Below, piece by piece: positions 1-10,112 of a stretch of DNA of 64,000 nt (position 1 is its first letter; each line of letters starts with the position of its first letter). Under the pieces are notes generated by a model. The model did no database searches. It worked only from the letters and a program-made list of their open reading frames with translations, and was not told the DNA's origin. A program made the translations under genes and the position numbers. The DNA comes from Polytrichum commune (taxonomy: Eukaryota > Streptophyta > Polytrichopsida > Polytrichales > Polytrichaceae), in the NCBI GenBank assembly GCA_950295325.1, contig OX485805.1:30491501-30555500 (forward strand), in the 5' to 3' direction.

Positions 1-240
1 TCCTATTATGTGCATTTTGCATGAGTATTCTCGCCTAAGGAAGAATGATACTCAATTTATGCCACATCTAGTCTGACAGAATGTCTCGAGCAGAATGTGT
101 ACGGTGAGTTTTGTAATGAGTTCCCTAATATCACATATTAAGAGGACACCTTGAAAGAAGGTTGATACGCATTGAACTCAACCAAACCGTGGATATCTAA
201 TGATTAAGGTACCAATAATGCCTTACCTTAATGTGATGAG

Positions 241-513
241 ATGCTGCAAAGATTAAGGTGCACAAATGAGCATGCAACTAGGAATGTTCTTAAGCATAGG
301 CAATCCACTTTGCAAGGTTTTGCATCCACTTCAAGAGAGGACCCCCCCCCCCCCCCAAAAAAAAAAAAACATGTTAAAGTAGATGACAATGTCTCTAGTC
401 TCCCCGCCACACCGGATGTTGCTAGCACCACATCCACACAAAAGCATATAGAGAGGCTTATGACAAAGGGTGAGATGTTAGGAGCATTAACAAAGAGAGC
501 TTTGAAGGACTAA
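241..513 (+). pseudogene. Basic, proline/lysine-rich ORF remnant, possibly the second ORF of a PIF/Harbinger element
   Basis: A 90-codon open frame ends at 511-513. Its N-terminal third (LQRLRCTNEHATRNVLKHRQ) reads like real protein. The middle is a proline run followed by a lysine run produced by C15 then A13 at 342-369, so that part is microsatellite. The frame upstream of 241 also reads protein-like but contains several stops, so the start at 241 is only the first ATG after them. PIF/Harbinger elements usually carry a second Myb/SANT-like ORF near the transposase, and this lies about 300 bp from one (825-2036). No Myb tryptophan pattern is visible, so the link is positional inference. It may also be an unrelated transposon fragment. 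Confidence 0.3.
342..369. repeat. Poly-C tract followed by poly-A tract
   Basis: Fifteen C then thirteen A. The tract lies inside the ORF remnant at 241-513 and makes its proline and lysine runs. Confidence 0.95.
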
Positions 514-517
514 GTAA

Positions 518-2152
518 GGGTCTTGACGTCCACATGTATCAATGTGGATATGTATCATTTTTATTTTTTTATTTTTTAGTTGAAGTACATCATTATGTCC
601 ATGAACATGTGATTGCAACTGTGAAAAATATTGGTGAATGTGATATGTAGCATCATCTTGTATTCATGGAAATGCTTACATTCTATCTACCATAGTGATT
701 CCTTGATAAGGCTCAAGTTGTATTAGTTTATGTATTCACATGTGCTTCGAATGTGCTATGTCAAAGCAATGTACATCTTTATCCACAAACTTACTTACAT
801 GTACAAAATCAAAATGTGAACATGCTAGTAATCTTCCTCCCACTCATGAGTTTCTAGGTCATTCACTGTATTTCCAATTATCTCTTGATACAAGTTCATC
901 CTTCTTTGATGAAGAAAGTTCGTTAGAGGGCACAAGACCTAAACAAGTGTGTGTACTTGGATTTTGTAGCATCGAATCACTTCATCAATCTTGCAAACTT
1001 TCTCTTCAAGCATCCAATGCCCAACTCCACACAAGCCTTGTAACATGCATGCATTTTTTTTTGAATGCATTTTTTTAATTTCTTTTTGCACAAATTGAAT
1101 ATTTTGTTGAATGCATCAATAGCATTGCAAGGCACAGTAGGTGGACTCTCATCCACTCTAGTCCAACAAAGAATAAACATATTTGCATCAATATGTTTGG
1201 GATCCCCAAGAAGGTATTGAAAGTTCTCATTTCCGTATTAAAAATGTGTACACTAGTTTTTGTACAAGCAAGAGTGTCTTACAATAGAGGCATCGTGATA
1301 AGAACTTGGATAAACCAAGTTCACATACAACAACAAATCCTCGTGAGGTGTGGCAACTACATTATTCAAATAATACATCTTCTTAGGGCCATTGAACCAT
1401 TTTGAGTACTCCAAACTGTTCCAAGGTTTCCTTATTTTCACAAAGGTTCCATTAATAATACCACTACATCTAGGAAGTGAGGGTGTAGGGTATTTTAATG
1501 AGCACGCTCCACTGCATTAGACCATACCATCTCAACGGCTAGAGCATGGTTAATGCAAGAAGATATGAACAACACATTATCATTCAAGGTTGAACAAGAC
1601 CAGTTTCACTGAAATGCATTATAACTAGTGACATTCTCACGTTTCGTGTAGAGGAGGGAGTTGAGGAGGCATTGTTGCAAACACAACTTCATATGACAAT
1701 CCGAGAGCTTATGAACCTCGCCAGTGGACCGAGCATGAGATGCAATAACTAGCACAACAAATCCAGAAAACTCATCAAGATCAATTATGGTAAAGTTTGT
1801 AAGGGTCTTGAAATTTTGAGAAATGGGTCTCATATGCAAAAAGACACCATGCATATTGTGGTTGTGATCAAGCACACATTATCCTTTATCCTCTAGCTCA
1901 CCATAATTGAAGAACTCATAGGTGTTAATGCAAAAAAAATCATGGTGTAGATAATCGTGAACTCATTCTCCCACTCCTCAAGAATCTCACCATTGGAGCT
2001 ATCATCGGAGAAAAAACCACGTATCGGTATCCATCTTCATGTAAATCCTATGGGAGAGATCAAGAGCTACTGATCATGTTGGGCTCGACAATTGGTTGGT
2101 GGCGGGCCGAAGTAGTTTCCCCTTGTTGGCAAACATGTTGTGTGAGAAGCCC
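518..2152 (-). mobile_element. PIF/Harbinger-like DNA transposon, degenerate (putative limits)
   Basis: The right end reads, on the minus strand, GGGCTTCTCACACAACATG, and is followed on the plus strand by TAA at 2153-2155. The best left partner is GGGTCTTGACGTCCACATG at 518, preceded by TAA at 515-517. Eleven of 19 positions agree, which is weak, but the TAA on both sides matches the three-base TWA target duplication of this superfamily. The transposase at 825-2036 lies inside. The right end shares the GGGCnnCT.CACAC pattern with several MITEs of the window. The left limit is the doubtful one; the element could extend further left to include the ORF at 241. Confidence 0.42.
825..2036 (-). pseudogene. 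PIF/Harbinger transposase (DDE_Tnp_4 / HARBI1-like), broken
   Basis: The gene reads from about 2036 down to a TAG stop at 825-827, about 400 codons, normal for a PIF transposase. Joined over several breaks, the frames give an acidic N-terminus (SDDSSNGEILEEWENEF), a helical segment (LLYTKRENVTSYNAFQ), the first DDE block (SLPRCSGIINGTFVKIRKPW, then SLEYSKWFNGPKKM), the second block (LLYVNLVYPSSYHDASIVRH), the block LLGDPKHIDANMF, then ELGIGCLKRKFARLMK and a C-terminus ending ETHEWEEDY. In the family the first block normally carries DGT and the second D.G.PGS.HD. Here both aspartates read Asn (INGT; YVNLVYP), while the Glu of the ELGIG block is present. Other breaks: TGA in MK*FDATKSKYTHLF where arginine is usual, a frameshift near 927, stops near 1500 and 1605, and a frameshift near 1470. 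It is catalytically dead. The family call is firm from motif order. Confidence 0.85.
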
Positions 2153-2155
2153 TAA

Positions 2156-2609
2156 CTATGAAGACACTCCGACTAAACTCTTAAACACATTATGGGGGAG
2201 TAATGATGCATTGGGATATGATGTAAGACCGGGTCACTTTTCAAATAACTTTAACAAATGTATGTTATGAAAAACAATGACTAAACTATAAGTTTCTAGC
2301 ACAAGTGAAAGGGAACACTCCTATAATATTCTTGTCCAAAAACATTCACAATATCCTATGAAAGTTTGTCTCAAGGGCAAATCAAACACCCTAGGCGGAC
2401 ACTTTGAAAGATTCCCTAAGCCAAAACAAAATTCCAAAAACAAAAACAAATGACGTGCTAGGTTCCCATCAACATTCCCCGACGTTAACCCATAATCAAC
2501 CTTAATCTTAATCATCACCTTTACACGGGGATTGTTCACTTCAAGTCACTTAGAAATGAGGGTAAACTAGACATTACATCCAAACTCAAGATCAATTCTC
2601 AAAGTAGGA
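2156..2609. other. Unassigned stretch
   Basis: AT-rich sequence beyond the PIF right end. Only short open frames without recognisable motifs occur, and no repeat partner was found elsewhere in the window. Confidence 0.4.
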
Positions 2610-2759
2610 GGACTATATTTCTCGAGTGGGGAACAACAAGATTTGACGGAAAAACGAGGCCACTTCAGTTTTTTTTTGTATATTGGACTATATTTCTTGA
2701 GTGGGGAACAACAAGATTTGATGGAAAAGCAAGGCCACTTTAGTTTTTTTTGTATATTG
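2610..2759. repeat. 75-bp tandem duplication
   Basis: Two copies, 2610-2684 and 2685-2759, each starting GGACTATATTTC and ending in a T run and GTATATTGG. They differ at a handful of positions, mostly C/T or G/A transitions, so the duplication is not very recent. Confidence 0.9.
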
Positions 2760-2984
2760 GACCCATAGTTTGTGTGAACTCCTTGGATTCAAATTTTGAC
2801 GTTTCTTTTAGTCCTTGGATCCTAGAGTAAACTTTCTACTCTCTCTCTCTCTATAAATGTTGTCGAATATTCAAAAGCGGAAGTGTTCAAGTTATAGATA
2901 CAAAACCTTGCCATATGTCAAGCATGCACTCGCAATTTGTTACTAGATTTGAAGGATCCCCCCCCCCAAAAGATGCTGTGAAGT

Positions 2985-3115
2985 CGTTCCAGCCTACTAA
3001 CGGGAAGAAAAGGAAAAAAAAAAGGAAGATGAGGAAGCTGCCGAGATTTGAATGTCGGAGCTCGATCAAAAAGCCTCTCAGGTGACTTGCAACCACTTTT
3101 TTGTCTCCTACCTCG
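2985..3115 (-). repeat. tRNA-like SINE head candidate
   Basis: On the minus strand the run GACATTCAAATCTCGG resembles a Pol III B box (GGTTCAAATCC type) and is followed by a pyrimidine-rich stretch. Upstream GTGGTTGCAAGTCACCTGAG could be a degraded A box. Target duplications and an A-rich tail are not evident. Confidence 0.3.
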
Positions 3116-3708
3116 AAGAAGGGAGAAACGACTTTCACCCAACAAAACAAGGGAAAAAACAATGGCCCCCAAAAACCCCTTGATCCCTCCCTCGAGGTAG
3201 GGCAAGCGCATTCTCCCTCGTAGGATGTACACGTTGTGCACATTCCAAGAAATGGGAAGAGGGGCTTAGGACCTGTTTAGACTACAGCGAAGAAGTGCAT
3301 TGGCTAGGAGTTTTAGGGGAATGGAATAATATGATTGGGTGTGAGATGGGTCCTTCATCAGCCGGGGTTTACAGTACGGCTGAGAATTTTTTTTGGTGGA
3401 GGACTTCAATCATGGATGAAAAAATGACACGGTTGTTAATATGGCAACCTTTTTCTTTTCTTTTTTGCTAGGGGAGTTCTTCGGAGGTCAAGTTTCTTGG
3501 TAACCTCAAACCCTTGGATAAGAGACTTGGCCTCAAGAGAACTCCACCTTGAGATTTTTTTTAATGTTTTTGTTTTTCCTATCTTGTTTGCCATAAACAA
3601 CCATTGTCTTAAATAACCTTGCCTGGGGTTGAAGTTCTTGATTGACTCGTGCACTTCTCCAATGTAGTGTAAACACCCTTAGTAAACGCCTTTTGAATAG
3701 TAGGGGTT

Positions 3709-3710
<2 letters not shown>

Positions 3711-3740
<30 letters not shown>

Positions 3741-3955
3741 ACATATGAGTGTACCTCTCATTCACCCACCATAGAATCCTTGACATAATATGCATTTTGG
3801 ATGTTGTTATTTTGAGTTTATTAGCTTTACAAGTCCGAATACAAGCATTTTAGATTTCATTTGCGACGAATTGGCCACAAATTTATAACTGGTGAAGTTT
3901 TTATGTGAATGGATGAGAGGTGCATTCATATGCAACGATTCCATCTCTTTGTCTC
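3711..3955 (+). repeat. Dispersed repeat R6, copy 1, with a (GA)n run at its left edge
   Basis: It begins in a (GA)n run (about 3711-3735), then a block with ACCTCTCATTCACCCA, and closes with GTGAATGGATGAGAGGTGC before CCATCTCTTTG. The two edges are imperfect inverted copies, which suggests a small TIR element of about 240 bp. Related copies lie at 14520-14745 and 32975-33225, with a reversed fragment at 20305-20420. The copies differ by many substitutions, so the family is old. Confidence 0.65.
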
Positions 3956-4126
3956 AATATGATACACGGGTTGTGTAAAATGGGGACACTAGAAGTAGAG
4001 CGAAAACAATCCCTAATGATCGGAGTTCATTCAACAATGTGATTGACCATGTGCAAGGAGCCCCAATTGCATTAGAACTTGAACCGGCGTGTCGATAGTT
4101 GCATGTAACAAGTAGGATAAATAACT

Positions 4127-4150
4127 CCCCCCCCCCCCCCCCCCCCCCCC
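4127..4150. repeat. Poly-C tract, 24 bases
   Basis: Uninterrupted C24 (G24 on the other strand). It creates the glycine run of a minus-strand open frame that should not be taken as a gene. Confidence 0.97.
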
Positions 4151-4829
4151 AAGTCGGCACAACACTTCTTAGATCCTTGACAAATGAAAGGCACTTATGG
4201 GCACACATATAAGGAAGAAGAAGATTTCTTCCAAAGGTTTGAACTATTTTGCACTAATGCACGCAAGTTTAAACTTTAGGAGTTTACGTGGGTAAAACTA
4301 CTACTTGTTCATCGCGAGGAGAAGGATCTCTTATTGTTGTTGTTTGTTGCTTTTTCTCAAGTTTTGGGAGATGGGAGCGGATGAGAAGGACACTTGTATG
4401 CAATCATTCCCTCTTGCTCAATTTGGATGTATGTGTTTTTTGGGTATTTTTTCAAGGTACAAATGAATTCCGTTGAGTTTGTAGGACATGTTGGATTTGG
4501 AGAGTACTTGAAGACATGAAATGGGAATGTAACCTAAACCCATAGCCCAAGAAATAACCTCCCTAGGCGGCATGTGGCCATGTGTTGGACTTCATTTCCC
4601 AACACCTACCATGGGGGATGCAAGAAAACTTTGCACCTTACAAGGTTATTGTTGAGTCATCATAATTCAGCCTCACCAAACTCATTTGGAATCTATAATC
4701 TCAATTTAGGTGTTACGACTTCTTAAAACAACAATCACCATGCTCTACGCTAAAACGTGCAATCATGTTACCCCACGTTAATTTATCATCATCCCATGCA
4801 ATCATGAATATCTATTACCACAATAACAC

Positions 4830-4877
<48 letters not shown>

Positions 4878-5032
4878 ACCTTGATCATTGCCGCGAGCTC
4901 GTATGTAAACATGAGACAAGTTTTACCGAAGTGTTATTTGGTTGAATCAACAGAGTCATAAGTTTTTGTAATATGATATCGACCCAAGATCATTTGGACA
5001 GAGAAAGCATCAACCTGGTGGCACACGTCAAC

Positions 5033-5064
<32 letters not shown>

Positions 5065-5160
5065 CAATCAACATTTTTTACCCACCCCTTGATAGGTGCT
5101 ACGAAACATCACTCCGCTCCTTGGCTTTAAATAAAAAGTAACTTTTTCTGGTGACAAAAA
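4151..5160. other. Non-coding stretch with two microsatellites
   Basis: It holds a (GA)n tract at about 4833-4875 and a (GATA)n tract at about 5033-5064. Otherwise it is unassigned; no open frame shows a recognisable domain. Confidence 0.5.
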
Positions 5161-5176
5161 TGTGAGGGGTTGGTGA

Positions 5177-5193
5177 GGGGGGGGGGGGGGGGG
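5177..5193. repeat. Poly-G tract, 17 bases
   Basis: G17, followed by pyrimidine-rich T runs to about 5244. It opens a GC-rich island of about 260 bp. Confidence 0.95.
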
Positions 5194-5317
5194 CAAGTTG
5201 ATGTTACTTTTTTTTCCTTTTCTTTTTTTGTTTCTTTTTTTTTCCCCACCGCCCGCGGGCGGGGTTCATTCGTTTGTCGCCTGCCTGGGTGCCTGGGTGC
5301 CTGGGGGGGTGGGGGTG

Positions 5318-5425
5318 AGATTGGGGGTGCAGGGCTAATGGTCGGTTCACAGTTCTTACGCTACTTGCCAGTGCAGGTTGCTTCAAGTTCGACTCGTCAG
5401 TCAGTGCCACCATTCAAAATTTTAA
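5318..5425 (+). repeat. tRNA-like SINE head candidate
   Basis: GGGCTAATGGTCGGTTCACA (about 5330) resembles an A box/D arm, and CAAGTTCGACTCG (about 5385) a B box, about 50 bp apart. A repeat of TTTGAAT units follows at about 5490-5512. It is not a functional tRNA because no consistent acceptor stem is visible. Confidence 0.3.
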
Positions 5426-5974
5426 CTTCAACCCCCCCACCCACTCACCCCAACACAGGGGTAAAGTTGACTCACTATTTGCCAATGCCTTGAAATTTGA
5501 ATTTGAATTTCAAAGTTGACTCCACTACTACGACTACTACTACAGTAGTATCAAAAGCAACCTTTGTCCTTTTAAGCTAAACCCCTAAAACCATGGGGGT
5601 TGGAGTTGTGATCCGTTCACTCCTATTTGATTTAGAAGTTGGCATGTAATAAGGATCGCTTGTAATTAGAGGATGTTAGACTAAGTAAGGGATGTGGGTG
5701 TTCGTAACATTATTCATCTTTTATCCACCGTTTCGCTTTTAATAAGGTCGAGGCATTCATAGTGGACCATGTCTATTTTACTGCTCATCACGGTCGTGTA
5801 ATTCCGATGTGAATGAAATCTGTATTTGTAAGGCCAACATAGTTAGGATTTGTGTCGTGGCGGCTTGTCATTGTTTCTCCTCGTAAGGGTTTTGACAACT
5901 GTCTTAACCAATCATTGGGATTTAGATGAGCGGTTATGGGTTAACTTATAGATCACCTAGAGTGAATGCACCGA

Positions 5975-6245
5975 TCACTTAAGAGATTATGCGCCAAATG
6001 TGGAGAAGTATAAGGTGGTGCAAATGTTTCCCATGTAGGAGGATAGAAATCAAGAGGACTTCGATTTTGTGATAATTTCAGTCCGTGCATTGAAATTATT
6101 GTGAATTTCTAAAGCCAAAAGTGGCCCAAAACACATTACCAAGTTCTAGAGTTTGCCATAATGGCTTATCTTGAGATGAGTTCCTCCTCACTTGAGCACT
6201 CACAACCAAGAACATGTGTCATGACACTATTGATTCCCTAGTGAG
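5975..6245 (+). repeat. Dispersed repeat R10, copy 1
   Basis: It starts near CACTTAAGAGATTATGCGCC, passes through AGTATAAGGTGGTGCAAAT and ends near CATGTGTCATGACACTATTG. A second copy is at 28060-28360, and the 3' part reappears reversed at 13737-13862. Differences are scattered substitutions and small indels. Confidence 0.7.
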
Positions 6246-6350
6246 ATCTTTCTTTTTGGGGGCGGGGGGGGGGGGTACAAATTGAAAAAAATCCAATTGC
6301 AAGGGGAAAAAGTACAACCACCAAGGGGAACCAACACAACCAAAAGGGAT

Positions 6351-7400
6351 TCAAGAAATAATGCCCATCCAATGCCAATCCTTCCAAGTAACCATCAAAC
6401 CACTACCAATCACAATAAGACCTTTGACACACCAAGCCGAGTCGAATTGCTTAAGCACGTCTTGATAGGTGACGTCTGGAGCTTTCTCCAAATCTTGAAG
6501 AATCCGTTGCCATTTTGGTCTACCATAGTCAATCAAAGAGTCCCACACTGTTTGGTGTGTTTCATCCACTTGCCAATTCAAAGTGTTAAAAAGAAGATCA
6601 TTTCTCTACCGCCAAATAATCCAAGGGAAACTATTTTTTACCAAATTTGGCCAAATGATTTTAGCGGCTTACGAAGAGGTTGATAAGGAGGCATTGAAAA
6701 GTATTTCCAAGAACAAAGGTTACCTTCTTGGCAAAGAGTTGGCATGTGATATTAGCCGCATAGTGCCACACTTATTGAGCTAGTGGGCAATTATAGAACT
6801 ATAGCACATCTGCATGAAATTTGACTACATGAACCCGTGTCACACATCCCAAGAAGGCCATGGAGGGTTTCGCAATGCAATCATTCGGTTTCACTTCAAT
6901 AACGGTGAAGTGTTGTGACCCGACCATGTATTTAGAAGAAGAAAAATGCCCATAAACTCCCCACTAGATTGAAATGAGCCATGTTTGAATTCATTTAAGT
7001 ACCCACCACAAGCCACCCGTTCAAGAATCGCATCTTCCGAATTCTTATACAAACCAACTCATTCATGTGAAGTGGGTGGAGCATCAATTTGGTTGAGCAC
7101 TCGGGCACATAAGGAGTTGTGAAACTCCAACATCTTAAAACTAAAAATCACAATAATTCCCAACAAGGGAAAATTTTGTGTGTTCTTCCTCCCATCTCAT
7201 AAAATGATGCCGACATGGATCCCATATGTCATGGAAGTATCGCAACCCTTTCTTGTAAAGAACCAAGGCTCTATCTATCGTAATGCTATAATAAATCACT
7301 CGATACTCCGTCTTCCACCAGAGATTCAATTGCCAAATTTCATGTAATATGTTTTTTTGGCCATATTCTTGTAGTACGTGGAAAAATACTTCGTTGATGA
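6351..7400 (-). pseudogene. LINE (non-LTR retrotransposon) remnant, C-terminal part
   Basis: Read on the minus strand from 7400 to a stop at 6351. Pieces in order: EYGQKNILHEIWQLNLWW then VLYKKGLRYFHDIWD, the segment that normally follows reverse transcriptase in this LINE type; LEFHNSLCARVLNQIDAPP; AKPSMAFLGCVTRVHVVKFH; and VWHYAANITCQLFAKKV. The terminal segment has FPWIIWR, a stop, then RNDLLFNTLNWQ and VWDSLIDYGRPKWQRILQDL. The W.IW..RND..FN pattern is typical of the end of plant-type LINE ORF2. Many stops and frameshifts separate the pieces. It belongs with the reverse transcriptase piece at 9060-9858, same strand and correct order. No poly-A tail is seen at the 3' side (about 6245-6300). 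Confidence 0.72.
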
Positions 7401-9060
7401 TAAAGTTGATGACATAGTAGATGGAAGGCCTACTAGGACAAGTTAATGAGGATATAGTCTTGGGAAGGCAATTTCAGAGGTTACAACTACCTGAGGCCCC
7501 GAAGGAAGAAGACTATTGCTTGAAGATGATGGGACTTCTTGTTAAATTTTCTAAGCCATAGCCAAACAAAAACATGCCACACGCAAGAACGTTGTAGAAT
7601 CTAGTGTGATGCTAGAAAGTAGATAGAAATTATAGTAAATGACATTGCCACCAATGATACGGGAATGGACACGAATATATAGAGTTGGAAATTGAGATGT
7701 TTCGGCAGAAGGACCAATAATGAACTCAATGTGCATGTTGCAAGAATGATGTTATTTTTTAGTTCAGTTTTTGGAGTTGATGCAATGTAAGAGGAGTTGT
7801 TGAGTGAAGCATGAGAGATAAGAATGTTGACGCTTGATATACGAGGAGTTGAAAAGAGGCTATAGTTTTTCATGTGAATGAAACATGATGGGATTAGAGT
7901 CGAAGATCCGCAACCTATGTTGATTAAAGAAGAAGGTCTTTGGAGGAAGTATATTGACTATAGCCAAGTAAAAATCCAATAACAAAAGTCAATGAAAGGG
8001 CAATGTATTGTCAAAGATAGAAGTGATTGAGAGGGGAAGAAGTTGCATACTACTTGAGGCTTGAAATGTCTATAGCCTAAGCTAGTGAGTCTCCTTGGGC
8101 GATAGTCTATAGGCATTAATAGATGGAATAACCTCAACCAAGAGAGATGTGATGACATAGAGAAATGAACCTCAAGAGTGGCAAAACAACAGTAAGAAGT
8201 ACCATGAGAGAGTTGAAGGCCAATGAGTGAACCAAGAGTTGGTTAAGAGGCAGACTATAGCCATGGAGAGAGACAAAGAGAGAGATAGTGTTGCGAGAGT
8301 GAAGTTTGAGTGAGTGACAACGAACCGAGATGAGAAAGCGATGAGCTCCAATGAAGAATATTATTGAGTTGTTATGAAGTTGTAAGAGATCATCATGGTT
8401 ATGATGACTAAGACATGTTAAGGATTGATAAAGACATGATGAAAAATCAATATTAATGATGATTTTGGGTGGGCAAATAGTCTAGTCGACGAATAACATA
8501 CTTTGATATGATTATAGAAAACATCATGTGATAATTGAAATTAGGTTAGACTAAGCAATAACATTAGCTTATGACTAAATGGCTATAACCTATAAACATG
8601 TATGGTTGCCTTGGAGTTATTGCAAGAATTGAGCAAGCATTTGTGTGTTGTGTGGCAATGACGAATATGAGATAAGTGAAATTCTTAGTTAAGACTAATG
8701 AAAGATCAATAAAATGAAGAAGCAATTTGATGTGTGCTTGGATTGGATTAAATATGATTCTAATTAAGGAAGGATTACTAACCCCAAATGGATGAGAATA
8801 TTTTGGAAGACTATGACTAATACGAAAGATAATTGTTGATACAAAGACTATTGCCCAAGCTCTTGAACTTCAAGATTGACATAATGGATGGAATTAGAGT
8901 GACAAGACTCCACACATGTAGGATGGAACCACACACGATTAAGAAAGCATCAATAAATCCTAAGAGTGTTGATTAAGCCTAATGAAGAAGGATGAAAGAG
9001 TAAAAACATGGATTGTTATTAGAAACCTTAATCCAATGTGACATTAAGCCTTATAAACAC
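7401..9060. mobile_element. About 1.65 kb of unassigned sequence splitting the LINE remnant
   Basis: LINE-type reading stops near 7400 and resumes near 9060, so this block is most simply a later insertion. It is purine-rich on the plus strand, with repeated GAAG/GATG/GAGTTG words and no intact ORF. I found no clear terminal repeats or target duplication, so the class is unknown; a solo or partial LTR element is possible. A replacement or rearrangement could look the same. Confidence 0.4.
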
Positions 9061-9858
9061 TAGCACAATCTTCCTTGAGACCTAGTACCATGGTTGTTTT
9101 CCTTGGGTTAGTTTGATAGCAAAAGTTTAACTACATGTCCTCTAGGCAAGACGGAGAGAGAAACACAACCTTATGGGCCATCACCTTCCAAGATTGAGTG
9201 ATGTGCCGCCAAACGTGAGACCCACATTGGTTGGAGAAGTTCGGAGAGAACAACCAAAGAGAGGTTGGACCCTAGTTGTCATGGTAGGAAGGTTGTAACC
9301 GAGTAATTCGGAACCTCATAAAAATTAGGATATTAGCATGACCATGCATGACTGCTTGAATGATTCACTTGCTCATTAATGTCTTCATAGCGTCCTCTGA
9401 AGAAGTAAGACTAAGGCCTCCAATTTTTTTCGGGATCATACAATCACCCCAACTCCTACTTGTGTGTGTCGTGTTCTTGGATCCACACCACAAGTAATTG
9501 GGTAACAAGGCCTTAACGTTTACTAAAACTCTCTTTAAGCCTACCCACACCGTAGTGAAATACCACAAAGATGGCATCAACACGTGCTTCACAATAAGGG
9601 TTCTACCAACTAATGATAGTTGTGTAGAGCTCCAACATTTGAGCTTAGCCTTGACTTTGTCAACAAGAGTTCAATCAACATTATGTAATTCCATATGTAG
9701 ATTGAGCAATGTGTCCAATAGCATTGACAAGTCGCTTGTAGCGGCCCACTTCCATTGAATTTCTACACCCATCTCAGTGGAGTTCCCCGACTATACCAAT
9801 ATGCCACTGTCTTTTGCCAATTAATTTTGTTGGTGATATCACAACCAAACTTGGATAC
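9060..9858 (-). pseudogene. LINE reverse transcriptase remnant (C-terminal RT and linker)
   Basis: Minus-strand pieces in order: NKINWQKTVAYWYSRGTPLR; a one-base frameshift; IQWKWAATSDLSMLLDT; VDKVKAKLKCWSSTQLSLVG; IVKHVLMPSLWYF; LPNYLWCGS; WGDCMIPKKIGGLSL; then RFRITRLQP, TSLWLFSPNF and CGSHVWRHITQSWKVM. These are the conserved blocks after the RT palm of plant-type LINEs (INW.KS, K...KL..W....LSL.GR, W..C.PK..GGL). TGA stops fall at HNVD*TLVD and MSK*IIQA; tryptophan is usual at the second, so TGG to TGA is likely. The upstream RT core and endonuclease are absent, because repeat sequence starts at 9862. Confidence 0.82.
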
Positions 9859-9861
9859 TTA

Positions 9862-9980
9862 GGATTAACCAAGTAGGTTGCTCCGCCCACCATATTCTAG
9901 TGGATTTGTAGAGTCCACATGGTGGCATTTACATTTCCACTAGAATTCAATGGGCGAGTGCCCTATATGGAATCTAACCC
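9862..9980. mobile_element. 119-bp foldback MITE, TTA target duplication
   Basis: Flanked by TTA at 9859-9861 and 9981-9983. The arms are nearly the whole element: GCCCACCATATTCTAGTGG near the left and CCACTAGAATTCAATGGGC near the right, with outer ends GGATTAACC and GGAATCTAACCC. A 122-bp relative is at 13610-13731. TTA targets and GG ends fit a Tourist/PIF-type MITE. Confidence 0.75.
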
Positions 9981-9983
9981 TTA

Positions 9984-10112
9984 GAAATTATGAACCGTGG
10001 GACCTTGTTTCACCCACCCACGAATTTTTTTTACCAAAATGAATCCCAACTTGAAAGAAATTATGGCACCCTATAGAGTCGTGATGGGTCGGGAATAGGT
10101 GGTTCTACTCTA
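9984..10112 (+). repeat. Dispersed repeat R9, copy 1
   Basis: Marked by CCCAACTTGAAAGAAATTAT and GGCACCCTATAGAGTCGTGA. The same block lies reversed at 13480-13606, again directly beside the foldback MITE, and a shorter form is at 28375-28440 without the MITE. Confidence 0.65.

Noticed and set aside
2887-3243. Two overlapping minus-strand frames of about 110 codons
   Set aside because: They depend on poly-C/poly-A tracts and overlap each other in different registers; no motif.
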